Source: JBHICC01 sp046759385 (GTDB taxonomy: Bacteria; Pseudomonadota; Gammaproteobacteria; Acidiferrobacterales; SPGG2). Taken from it: DNA of 16,804 nucleotides. Below the pieces are notes generated by a model, which worked only from the letters and a program-made list of their open reading frames with translations, was not told where the DNA came from and did no database searches. A program made the translations under genes and the position numbers. Location: the NCBI GenBank assembly GCA_046759385.1, contig JBHICC010000051.1, positions 1 to 16,804 on the forward strand. Reading direction: 5' to 3'. How positions within the stretch are numbered: the first letter of the stretch is position 1; the number at the start of each line of letters is the position of its first letter. This document shows positions 8,165 to 15,595 of this stretch, in pieces.

Positions 8165-9672
8165 TCTCGCCTGCCCAGCCGGTCGTGTCGGACGCAGTCG
8201 CTCACGAAACGCCGCGCATGTCGCGAACGGCCGCCTTCAGCGAACTCGTTAAGGACCACATGGAAGGACCGCCACCCTTGATGTCTGCACGCGCGCCGTG
8301 TGCCGATGTTGTGCTGGCGATGCGCGAGCATGGAAGTTCGAGTGTGCTGGTGGCAGATAACGACGGTCGTGTCCGGGGGATTGTCACAGAGCAAGATGTC
8401 GTGTGCCACGTCGCTTATCGGACAGGCCCCACACTTGTCGAAGAAATCATGAGTAAGCCAGTGCTGACGATTCGCGACGACGATTATCTTTTTCATGCAA
8501 TAGCGACCATGCGTCGGTGTGATCTACGCCACATGCCTGTCGTGAATCGCCAAGCACAGATCGTGGGTATGCTGCACCTCCACGTCGCGCTCGGCCAGGC
8601 ATCTGCGACATTGATGGAGCAGATCGACCGCCTTACGCATGAGGAGACGGTGCAGGGATTGCACGAGGTAAAGAGCGCACAGGTGGAGGTCGCTGAGACC
8701 CTGTTCGCGGAAGACGTCCCGACGCCAGAGATTCAGGGGTTACTAACGCAGATTAACAACGATATCTATCGTCGGATTCTGGGGCTGTTTCTCAAAGAGA
8801 TGGAGGAGGAGGGCTGGGGAGAACCGCCGGTTCGCTTTTCGGTTATTGTTATGGGCTCGGGTGGGCGTGGCGAGAGCTTTCTGTTTCCGGATCAGGACAA
8901 CGGCTTCATTCTGGAGGACTACACAGATGAGCGCCACAGTGCGATAGACGCGTTCTTTATCGAGCTGGCCGAACGCATGACGCGGGCGCTGGACGAGGTG
9001 GGCATTACCCTCTGCCGGGGCTATGTCATGGCTAGTAACCCTCTGTGGCGTAAGACATCCAGCCAATGGAGTCAGCAAATTCGCCATTGGTTACACCGGC
9101 CGAATCCACTCAGTCTACGCTTGACCGACATCTTCTTCGACTTCCGATCAGTCTTTGGGGAACACGAATTCTCTGATCGCTTGCGCGAAGACGTCACCAG
9201 TACTGTAAAGGGCCAGCACGCGTTCCTGCGCGAGATGCAAAAGGCGCAGGCCGATCACGGCGTGGCGCTGGGGCTGTTCGGGCGGCTGACGCCGGATCGT
9301 ACACCGGGTCCGCATCGAGGAAAGCTCAACCTCAAGTATCACGGTTTGCTACCGTTGGTGGAATCCATTCGGTTGCTTGCGCTGCGTGAGGGTATACCGT
9401 CCACGAGCACGCTCAAGCGTATCGCCGCACTGCACAGTAAGGGTGTTCTCGACGCGAATGAGCAGGATTACTTAGACGGCGGGTTTCGCCTGCTTACACG
9501 ACTGGTGCTGCGTCAGCAGATTACGGACTTTAAGCAAGGGCATGAAGTCAGCGCCTACGTGTCGCCGCGAGCGCTTTCGATGAGGGAGAAGGACATGCTT
9601 AAGATTGCTTTCGAGTCGATCGACGACTTGCGACAGCGGGTACGAAGCGAGTTTACGGCCGACGTCTTCTAA
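8161..9672 (+). CDS. CBS-domain protein with DUF294 (GlnD-like) nucleotidyltransferase domain
   Basis: The 503-residue soluble protein starts with a pair of CBS motifs (about residues 35-145), which usually bind adenine nucleotides. A nucleotidyltransferase domain follows, with GSGGRGE at 232-238 and the acidic pair Asp244-x-Asp246, and then the DUF294 C-terminal domain (about 350-500). The relatives I recall often also carry a cyclic-nucleotide-binding domain in front; there is no room for one here. The GSxGR-E...DxD pattern is that of GlnD-type enzymes, so transfer of a nucleotide to a protein or small molecule is plausible, but no substrate is established. The start codon overlaps the stop of the cbrB-like gene (ATGA), making this a true operon member. 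An ATG at 8218 is an alternative start. It ends 19 bases from the convergent gene. Confidence 0.85.
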   Translation: MISPAQPVVSDAVAHETPRMSRTAAFSELVKDHMEGPPPLMSARAPCADVVLAMREHGSSSVLVADNDGRVRGIVTEQDVVCHVAYRTGPTLVEEIMSKPVLTIRDDDYLFHAIATMRRCDLRHMPVVNRQAQIVGMLHLHVALGQASATLMEQIDRLTHEETVQGLHEVKSAQVEVAETLFAEDVPTPEIQGLLTQINNDIYRRILGLFLKEMEEEGWGEPPVRFSVIVMGSGGRGESFLFPDQDNGFILEDYTDERHSAIDAFFIELAERMTRALDEVGITLCRGYVMASNPLWRKTSSQWSQQIRHWLHRPNPLSLRLTDIFFDFRSVFGEHEFSDRLREDVTSTVKGQHAFLREMQKAQADHGVALGLFGRLTPDRTPGPHRGKLNLKYHGLLPLVESIRLLALREGIPSTSTLKRIAALHSKGVLDANEQDYLDGGFRLLTRLVLRQQITDFKQGHEVSAYVSPRALSMREKDMLKIAFESIDDLRQRVRSEFTADVF

Positions 9673-9691
9673 GCCCACTTGGCAGCGAGTC

Positions 9692-12460
9692 TCAGCGGCC
9701 CGCCGGTGCGGCAGCGGACTTGGTCTGAAGCGCCGGCATGGTGAAGACAAACGTGCTGCCCCGTCCGCTCGTGCTTTCAACCCAGATCTGTCCACCATGG
9801 TGCTCGACGATCAACCTTGAGATCGTCAGGCCCAGGCCCGTGCCTTTGGGCTTGCCATGCTGCTGGTCCGACACCTGGTGGAACTTATCGAAGATGTGGG
9901 CAGCCTGTTCTGGCGCAATGCCTGGACCATTGTCGACTACGGCAACGCGCAGGATATCTCTGTTTGTAGCGACGCTGATTGTGACCTCCCCTGATTCGGC
10001 TTGACAGAACTTGCCAGCATTGGATAAGAGATTGATTACTACCTGCATCATACGGTCGCGATCAGCGTTGACCAGTACGGGCGTCATAGGAAGGTCGGAT
10101 TTAAGTCCAATCTTGCGCTCATGGAACAGCTGACTGACAGCGGCCACACTGTCCTCGATGATCGTACGCATGTCGATATTTTCCATGTGCCATTCCATGC
10201 GCCCAGCCTCGATTTTGGCGAGATCGAGCACGTCATTAGTCAATCGCGTCAAACGCTTGGTTTCGCCCACGACGATCTGGAGAAACTGCTGGCGTTCACA
10301 CTTTGGAAGGTCGGGATCATTGAGCAGAATCTCGGAAAAGGCGCGGATAGACGTTAGCGGCGTACGCAGCTCGTGGCTCACGGTGGAGACAAACTCGTCC
10401 TTAAGACGATCGAGTTCCTGTAAGCGCTCATTGGCTGCGCGCAACTCGGCACTCGCCGCTTCCAACTCGTGCGACTTTTGCTCGAGACGACGACTGTAAT
10501 CCATCACCTGCGATGTCTCGTCGAGGATGCGCATTACCCCTTCCATGCTCAGGGCTTCACCCTCGACTACAGAGGACACCATCACGCGCGCCGATGCCGC
10601 GCCGATTGCCCCTGCCAAAAAACGTTCTGTAGCACTGACGAGTTCCGAGTCCGCACCGAGTTGCTCGTGCAGCCTCACACCCCGGCGCTTCGCGTAGGCC
10701 GCGAATATAGCCTGCGCTTGCTCCGTGCCCATGAAGCGTTCGACCAGGTCACGCAGATCCGCAACCGTTGCGGTGCCACCCCAAACGTGCGCTTCGCCGG
10801 CGCGGCCTTCCTGGCGGAAAACGTCTACAAATAACGTCGCTTGAATCCGCTCGATCGTCGACTGGCGAGTGAAAAGCGGGACCCCGACCAATAGCCCGGC
10901 ATTAACGAGCATGCTCCAGAACACTGCGTGCGTGATCGGGTCCAGACCCTCGAGCCCGAACAGCTGATAGGGGCGGAGCAGCTCGATCCCGAATAGCCCT
11001 TGTTCGAGAAAGCTTGCCGGCAGCCAACCGGATTTCGCGAACGATGGCAATAATAAGGTATATGCCCACATTGCAAATCCAGCACTGAGCCCTGCAATCG
11101 CACCACGTCGACTCGCACCCTTCCAGAAGATGCCGATCAAAATCGGCGGCGCGAACTGCGCGGCCGCGGCAAACGAGACTAAACCTATTGTCACGAGTGC
11201 GAAGGATTCGCCGATGAGGCGGAAGTATAAATAGCCAAGTAGCAATACCGTAATGATGGTGCCGCGTCGTATGCCAAGCAGCAGGCCAGTCAGATCCTTG
11301 CGCTCAGTGAGCGCGAGCGCTTTAACTCGCAACAGCACCGGCATCACTAGATCGTTGCAAACCATGGTGGACAATGCGATGGTCGCGACGATCACCATAC
11401 CAGTCGCGGCGGACAGACCGCCAATGAACACGAACAGTGCAAGTCCCTCCTGTCGTTCTAACATAGGCACGGTCAGCACGTAAGTATCGGGATCCACGGT
11501 ATAGGCATGCGCGGGAAGAAGGAGCTGGCCGCCGAGTGCCAGGGGCAGCACGAACAGATTAATCACGAGCAAATAAAGCGGGAATAACCAGACTGCCTTT
11601 CGAACGTGGTTCTCATTAACGTTTTCCACTACCGCAACCTGAAACTGGCGCGGTAGAAACATGATTGCCACCATCGATAGGAAAGTGAGCGACACCCAAC
11701 TGGCGTACCCGCCGGGCATGCCCTCTAGGCTCATCAAAGCAGCGAGCTCAGGAACGTTCGCCGCGCGCGTGAATAGATCCGCGGGTCCATCAAACAGGCT
11801 GTAGGTGACAAACACGCCGACGGCAAGAAAAGCCAATAGCTTGACGAGGGACTCAAAAGCGATCGCGGCTACCATACCTTCATGTCGCTCAGTCGCGTCG
11901 ATGTGCCGCGTACCGAACAAAATCGTGAACGCCGCAAGCAGTAGCGCCACATAAAGCGCGGTATCACCCCACAGGGTAGATCGACCCGGCTCGTACGGCA
12001 TGACCAGATCGGGGTACTGCTGAAAGACAATGTAGCTTGTGGATACTGCCTTCAGTTGAAGCGAAATGTAGGGCATGATCCCGACGACGGCGATGACGGT
12101 GACCAGACCAGCAAGCAGGGTGCTTTTGCCGTAACGCGATCCTATAAAGTCGGCGATCGATGTAATGCGCTGGGTCTTGGCGATACGGATGATTTTGCGC
12201 AACACGAACCACCATAACGCTGCCATTAACGTTGGGCCGAGGTAAATCGGAAGGAATCCGACCCCCGTGTTGGCAGCGCGCCCCACGCTGCCGTAAAACG
12301 TCCACGCCGTACAGTAAACCGCTATCGATAGGGTATAAATATAAGGGTTGGCGATAATGCTACGGCCGGCGTCGGCGCGTTTGTCCCCGTAGTAGGCGAT
12401 GGCAAAGAGGATACCCAGATAGGCAAACGCGACGAGCAGTATTACCTTATCGTCCAGCAT
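9692..12460 (-). CDS. second transporter-like sensor histidine kinase (SSS-STAC-HisKA-HATPase), CrbS/MxtR-like
   Basis: This 922-residue membrane sensor is paralogous in layout to the kinase at 3816. It has an SSS transporter domain of about thirteen hydrophobic segments (to about residue 530), a STAC-like linker (545-640), a coiled stretch (645-690), then the kinase core. No PAS domain lies between STAC and kinase. The H-box VSHELRTPLTS gives His696, the N-box INLLSNAGKF gives Asn814, VVDNGPGIAP gives Asp843, and KGTGLGLTISR forms the lid. There is no receiver domain at the C-terminus. SSS kinases of this build (CrbS, MxtR) govern the acetate switch through LuxR-type regulators; none is in the window. 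The nearest regulator is the single-domain receiver at 14901-15272. It overlaps the small membrane protein gene by 14 bases and has only a weak Shine-Dalgarno, so it is probably translated by coupling. Confidence 0.88.
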   Translation of the reverse strand: MLDDKVILLVAFAYLGILFAIAYYGDKRADAGRSIIANPYIYTLSIAVYCTAWTFYGSVGRAANTGVGFLPIYLGPTLMAALWWFVLRKIIRIAKTQRITSIADFIGSRYGKSTLLAGLVTVIAVVGIMPYISLQLKAVSTSYIVFQQYPDLVMPYEPGRSTLWGDTALYVALLLAAFTILFGTRHIDATERHEGMVAAIAFESLVKLLAFLAVGVFVTYSLFDGPADLFTRAANVPELAALMSLEGMPGGYASWVSLTFLSMVAIMFLPRQFQVAVVENVNENHVRKAVWLFPLYLLVINLFVLPLALGGQLLLPAHAYTVDPDTYVLTVPMLERQEGLALFVFIGGLSAATGMVIVATIALSTMVCNDLVMPVLLRVKALALTERKDLTGLLLGIRRGTIITVLLLGYLYFRLIGESFALVTIGLVSFAAAAQFAPPILIGIFWKGASRRGAIAGLSAGFAMWAYTLLLPSFAKSGWLPASFLEQGLFGIELLRPYQLFGLEGLDPITHAVFWSMLVNAGLLVGVPLFTRQSTIERIQATLFVDVFRQEGRAGEAHVWGGTATVADLRDLVERFMGTEQAQAIFAAYAKRRGVRLHEQLGADSELVSATERFLAGAIGAASARVMVSSVVEGEALSMEGVMRILDETSQVMDYSRRLEQKSHELEAASAELRAANERLQELDRLKDEFVSTVSHELRTPLTSIRAFSEILLNDPDLPKCERQQFLQIVVGETKRLTRLTNDVLDLAKIEAGRMEWHMENIDMRTIIEDSVAAVSQLFHERKIGLKSDLPMTPVLVNADRDRMMQVVINLLSNAGKFCQAESGEVTISVATNRDILRVAVVDNGPGIAPEQAAHIFDKFHQVSDQQHGKPKGTGLGLTISRLIVEHHGGQIWVESTSGRGSTFVFTMPALQTKSAAAPAGR

Positions 12461-12692
12461 TATTTTTTTCGCTCGCCGCAGTAGCTCTCGGTTGCTGCGG
12501 TTCGTGCGCCTTCGTTTCAGCGATTAGCCCGGCAAACAAGATGAACACAGCCCAGAACACGAATAGGTACAGGTAGAGCAAGGGGATTCCGAAGAATAGC
12601 CCCCCTTCAGAGAAAAGTGACAGCAACGGGTAGTTCAACCCAAGTAGCCCGACCAAAACCAAAGCTATCAATCGCTCTATACGTCGTCCCAC
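12447..12692 (-). CDS. small two-helix membrane protein preceding the second SSS kinase
   Basis: This 81-residue protein starts at a GTG (12692), with GGAG ten bases upstream. It has two hydrophobic segments, about residues 7-27 and 32-58 (FFGIPLLYLYLFVFWAVFIL), then a hydrophilic tail that includes KAHEPQQPRATAASEKN. The phrase FFGIPLLYLYLF recalls small DUF3311-type companions of SSS symporters, but I cannot confirm the family. It overlaps the kinase gene by 14 bases, mirroring the cbrX-cbrA arrangement on the other strand. This repeated layout suggests a small membrane subunit or coupling ORF as a standard part of SSS-kinase modules. Confidence 0.7.
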   Translation of the reverse strand: MGRRIERLIALVLVGLLGLNYPLLSLFSEGGLFFGIPLLYLYLFVFWAVFILFAGLIAETKAHEPQQPRATAASEKNNAGR

Positions 12693-12720
12693 CGTTGATT
12701 CACTCCGTTGCGCAAGATCG

Positions 12721-12771
12721 GATCATGTAACTTCACTGACACCTAATTATTGACATCATCGCGACATGATC
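12721..12771. repeat. inverted repeat GATCATGT / ACATGATC in the intergenic region
   Basis: Perfect 8-base arms lie at 12721-12728 and 12764-12771, 35 bases apart, and flank the candidate promoter of the small membrane protein gene. The right arm overlaps the stop codon of the upstream exonuclease fusion gene. It could be a split operator, but chance is not excluded. Confidence 0.3.
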
Positions 12772-12773
12772 AA
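12746..12773 (-). promoter_or_regulatory. candidate sigma-70 promoter for the second SSS-kinase module
   Basis: Read on the minus strand, TTGATC (12773-12768) and AATAAT (12751-12746) are 16 bases apart, with 4 of 6 and 5 of 6 consensus matches. Transcription would start near 12738, about 46 bases before the GTG at 12692. It would let the kinase module be expressed separately from the exonuclease fusion gene that ends at 12770. Confidence 0.4.
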
Positions 12774-14881
12774 AATTGCGCTTGCTGTCTGCGCACCTTC
12801 ACGATACTTTCCGACGCCTCGATCGCCTCGCCTAACGTCACCACACCGCCCTCGTCCAACAGCTGCAGTAGCCGCACGAAAATCTCTGCTGTAACCAGAG
12901 AATCACCAAGCGCCGTGTGTCGCCCCGCCACGTCCACGCCTAAACGCTCTGCGACGGCATCGAGCGTGTGATCTGAGGTGTGGGGGTGCAGGTAAACGGA
13001 TAGCAACAGCACATCGAGCACAGGATTCTCAAACTGCACACCGGCTCGCTGCTCTTTTAGCTGCAGAAACTTCATATCGAAGGCGGCGTTGTGGGCGATG
13101 AGCACGGCATCGCCGACGAACTGTTTGAATTGCGGTAGCACCACCTCGATCGGTGGCTTGTCCGTGACGTGCGCGTCGGTGATGCCGTGGAATCGGATCG
13201 ACGCTTTCGGAATGCGCCTCCTGGGATTGACCAGTCGCTCGAAGGTCTCGCCGGCGAGGATGCGACCATTCACGATTCGCACACCGGCAATAGAAATGAT
13301 CTCGTCGCCTTCGGAAGGCCGTAGCCCAGTGGTCTCGGTATCGAAGACGACGTACTCCAGCTCAGACAAGGTTCGGTGCATGAGTGGTGCCGTTACTCGC
13401 ACATTGCTCGAGAGCTCGAAATCGTAAAATTCCGGCCGAGCCGGCAACTTCCCGCGCGGCGCCGCCCACTGCATTCGCGAGGCGGGGAGGGGAAGTCGAA
13501 TCAAGGCATATCCGGGCCGTCGATGGGTCTGGCTCCAGATGTCACCGCTGTGTTTCTCCAATACGTCATGTACAGTAGGAGAGCCGACGGCCTCATCAAG
13601 CGCTTGATTCGACCATGCTTTCAGTTCGGCGGCGGGTATCGGCTCGCCCTGCCATATAAGGTCGAGATACACGCGCCGATCACCCATGAGTGGCTCAATG
13701 TCGAACTCAGTCACATCGCTGAAATCGCGCACCTTATAGATCAAGTGTTCGAGCAATACGACCAGTGCGTGGCTGTCGGCGCGAAGCCACAGTGGCACGC
13801 CGGTCATTGTTAACGAGGGGCCACCTCGTTTGCGCAAGCGCCGGGCGACGCTATCGACAAGGTCGACGGAATAGATATCGACCATCGCCCACTCGCCGCC
13901 AATCAGCTGGCGGCTATCGCGGGCCAGTGTATCGAGGCGGTCACTCAACGCCATGCTTTCATGGGCGATAACGCCTTCGAACGAACGGCGCTGGGCCTCG
14001 TCCATGTCCGGATACGTCGTTAGGTTCTCCGCGGCGGCACGGAGATTAGCAAGTGGGCTGCGCAGGTCCTGCAGTGTGGCACGCAGCAACGCATCGCGCG
14101 TGCTGACGGCCTCAAGCTGAGCGGTGACGTCCTCAAATGCGAGCACGAATCCCAGGTCAGCAATCGCGTCGGTCGTGCTTGGCAATAGGCTCATGCGGCA
14201 GCGAAGCAGCCGACTACCCTCAGCCGTTGCGCAGATGAACTCGGCCATCGATTCTTGGTCGTCGTTTGCGCGATAGCCGAGAAGTTCCCGTGCGTGTTCA
14301 ATTGGCGCGTGCGCGAGCAGCTTGTAAAGCGAACGCCCGAGACCGACAGTCTCGCTAACTTCCAAGATGCGTAAGACCGCTGGGTTGTACAAAAGGATTC
14401 TGCCTTCGCTATCGGAGACGATCACGCCCTCCTTGATCTCTTTCAATACTGTTTCCAGGCGCGTCTTCTGCGCCTGCTCGCGTGCTGCGCCTGCCTGCAA
14501 CGCGACGCTGACTTCCTGGTTAACCTTATGCAGCTCAGCCCCAAGCGTATGTACCGCATCAGGCAGTTTCCCGAGAAGATTGAACGGCGGAACTTCGAGA
14601 TTATGAGCGGCGTGGGTGTGCGTGATGATCGAGGCGCCGCGCTCAACCGCACTCAAAGGCCGAAGCAGCGCAAGATCGAGCAGTGTCCAGATAATCGCCA
14701 GCACCGTGATGAGTGCCAGTGCACTACCCCCGAGTAGCAAAAGGATGCGAGTGCGATCGTCGGGGCCGGGCGTTTGCGCCAGAACTGACCACCCTGCGAC
14801 CGCAAACAGGAGCAGCGCCAGAACAACGACGACACCGAGGAGACCCCAAAGTTTCAGGCGCGCACTCATCTCGCTGGCCAC
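12770..14881 (-). CDS. membrane-anchored degenerate histidine kinase fused to a DEDDh 3'-5' exonuclease
   Basis: The 703-residue fusion has two membrane helices (about 10-33 and 45-68) with almost no periplasmic loop, a HAMP-like region (69-125), a PAS domain (about 145-255), then kinase-like remains and a nuclease. The H-box reads LQDLRSPLANL, with Gln271 where the phosphorylated His should be. The N-box is LLEHLIYKV, without the Asn, and no DxG ATP motif is found, so kinase activity is unlikely. The exonuclease domain (about 508-675) is complete: Asp514 and Glu516 in FDTETTGL, Asp602 in HNAAFDMKFL, His655 and Asp660 in HTALGD. Those residues define the DnaQ/epsilon family, which degrades DNA or RNA ends or small nucleotides. 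The gene follows the receiver gene by 19 bases. Its start is uncertain: GTG at 14881 or ATG at 14869, neither with a good Shine-Dalgarno. Confidence 0.85.
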   Translation of the reverse strand: MASEMSARLKLWGLLGVVVVLALLLFAVAGWSVLAQTPGPDDRTRILLLLGGSALALITVLAIIWTLLDLALLRPLSAVERGASIITHTHAAHNLEVPPFNLLGKLPDAVHTLGAELHKVNQEVSVALQAGAAREQAQKTRLETVLKEIKEGVIVSDSEGRILLYNPAVLRILEVSETVGLGRSLYKLLAHAPIEHARELLGYRANDDQESMAEFICATAEGSRLLRCRMSLLPSTTDAIADLGFVLAFEDVTAQLEAVSTRDALLRATLQDLRSPLANLRAAAENLTTYPDMDEAQRRSFEGVIAHESMALSDRLDTLARDSRQLIGGEWAMVDIYSVDLVDSVARRLRKRGGPSLTMTGVPLWLRADSHALVVLLEHLIYKVRDFSDVTEFDIEPLMGDRRVYLDLIWQGEPIPAAELKAWSNQALDEAVGSPTVHDVLEKHSGDIWSQTHRRPGYALIRLPLPASRMQWAAPRGKLPARPEFYDFELSSNVRVTAPLMHRTLSELEYVVFDTETTGLRPSEGDEIISIAGVRIVNGRILAGETFERLVNPRRRIPKASIRFHGITDAHVTDKPPIEVVLPQFKQFVGDAVLIAHNAAFDMKFLQLKEQRAGVQFENPVLDVLLLSVYLHPHTSDHTLDAVAERLGVDVAGRHTALGDSLVTAEIFVRLLQLLDEGGVVTLGEAIEASESIVKVRRQQAQF

Positions 14882-14900
14882 TGTCGTGCAAAAAACACTC

Positions 14901-15272
14901 TCAGGCCTTGCCCAACATCGCCTCGACCTTTTCGACCACCTCCTGGGTGGCGAAGGGTTTAGTTACATAATCGTCAGCCCCCAACGCTAAGCCCTTCTCG
15001 CGCTCCACATCGCGCCCCTTCGCGGTCAACATGATGATGCGGATGTGGCGCCACTCGGGGCGCGAACGGATTGTCTGGCAGAGTTCAAAGCCGTCTCGCT
15101 TTGGCAGGTTTACATCTAGCAGTATCAGATCGGGTTGCTCGGCCTTGATCGCTTCCAACGCCGCCTCGCCGTCGGCGGCGGTACGAACCGTGTAACCGGC
15201 GCGCTTCATGAGGAAGTCCAGTGAAAGCACAATATTCGGTTCATCGTCGACGAGGAGGATGCTTTTGGGCAT
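14901..15272 (-). CDS. single-domain response regulator (receiver only)
   Basis: This 123-residue receiver domain has no output domain. All switch residues are present: Asp9-Asp10 in LLVDDEP, the phosphoacceptor Asp53 in LLDVNLPKRDG, Thr83 and Lys105 in YVTKPF. I chose the ATG at 15272, giving MPKSILLVDDEPN, which is the normal beginning of such domains and has GGAG ten bases upstream. A longer reading from 15305 would add eleven unlikely residues and overlap the candidate promoter. It is the first gene of the minus-strand group and is followed after 19 bases by the degenerate-kinase/exonuclease fusion. It could take phosphate from the SSS kinase at 9692-12460 and act by binding a protein, or serve as a relay or sink; the partner is inferred from position only. 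Confidence 0.88.
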   Translation of the reverse strand: MPKSILLVDDEPNIVLSLDFLMKRAGYTVRTAADGEAALEAIKAEQPDLILLDVNLPKRDGFELCQTIRSRPEWRHIRIIMLTAKGRDVEREKGLALGADDYVTKPFATQEVVEKVEAMLGKA

Positions 15273-15304
15273 AATAGGTGGGCTCCAAAAATGCCGGCGA
15301 ATCA

Positions 15305-15333
15305 ATACTATTCGCCGCTCCTAACGGTAGCAA
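15305..15333 (-). promoter_or_regulatory. candidate sigma-70 promoter for the receiver gene
   Basis: On the minus strand, TTGCTA (15333-15328) and TAGTAT (15310-15305) are 17 bases apart, each with 4 of 6 consensus matches. It would start transcription near 15298, about 26 bases before the ATG at 15272. Confidence 0.4.
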
Positions 15334-15360
15334 GGAGCTGAGCGTGAAGTAGCTTGGACA

Positions 15361-15398
15361 TGTTACCCATCGCCACAGCTAATGTTACAGAAGGTAAC
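15361..15398 (+). promoter_or_regulatory. candidate CbrB-type upstream activating sequence
   Basis: TGTTAC occurs at 15361-15366 and again at 15383-15388, 22 bases (two helical turns) apart. The second copy forms GTTAC-N5-GTAAC (15384-15398), the same core and spacing as the palindrome before cbrX. Its centre lies about 97 bases before the expected start of the sigma-54 promoter at 15463-15478, a normal activator distance. I infer binding by the CbrB-like regulator. My memory is that the Pseudomonas CbrB site also uses TGTTAC half-sites, but I have not checked this. Confidence 0.6.
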
Positions 15399-15462
15399 GG
15401 CTTGACGCGTTCTTGCTTCCCGCTTCCTACGCAACTACTTCATTTAGCTGAGTTTCCTCCTC

Positions 15463-15478
15463 GGGCACGGTTTTCGCA
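15463..15478 (+). promoter_or_regulatory. sigma-54 promoter (-24/-12) for the symporter gene
   Basis: GGGCACGGTTTTCGCA matches the sigma-54 consensus TGGCACG-N4-TTGCA at all but two defined positions. The invariant GG (15464-15465) and GC (15476-15477) are separated by exactly ten bases. Transcription would start near 15488, leaving a leader of about 136 bases before the ATG at 15624. Its presence in the only long intergenic region, downstream of the palindrome, strengthens the call. Confidence 0.7.
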
Positions 15479-15571
15479 GGGGGTTCTTACTGAACTCCTT
15501 GGAAAGCGCTCGCGCTGCGGTGCGGTTCAGGCGTCCGCTTGAGCCGGGGTGTGGGCGTAAGGAGGATGGTA

Positions 15572-15595
15572 ATGCTAAGAATGGTCGCTCTATGA
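15572..15595 (+). CDS. possible seven-residue leader mini-ORF
   Basis: AAGGAGG at 15559-15565 lies six bases before an ATG that opens MLRMVAL and stops with TGA. This Shine-Dalgarno is nearly perfect and looks stronger than that of the symporter itself. The stop overlaps the ATG of a second mini-ORF (ATGA). Real translation is inferred only from the ribosome binding site. The leader might instead be an attenuating or coupling device. Confidence 0.4.
   Translation: MLRMVAL

Noticed and set aside
9673..9691. Bidirectional terminator between the convergent operons
   Set aside because: The 19-base gap has no stable hairpin followed by T-runs on either strand. Termination here must be Rho-dependent or occur inside the genes.
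15273..15305. Eleven-residue N-terminal extension of the receiver protein
   Set aside because: Receiver domains normally begin a few residues before the first beta strand. The ATG at 15272 has a Shine-Dalgarno, and the extension overlaps the likely promoter.
15354..15542. 62-codon open frame in the symporter regulatory region
   Set aside because: It has no Shine-Dalgarno, overlaps the palindrome and the sigma-54 promoter, and has no recognisable protein character.
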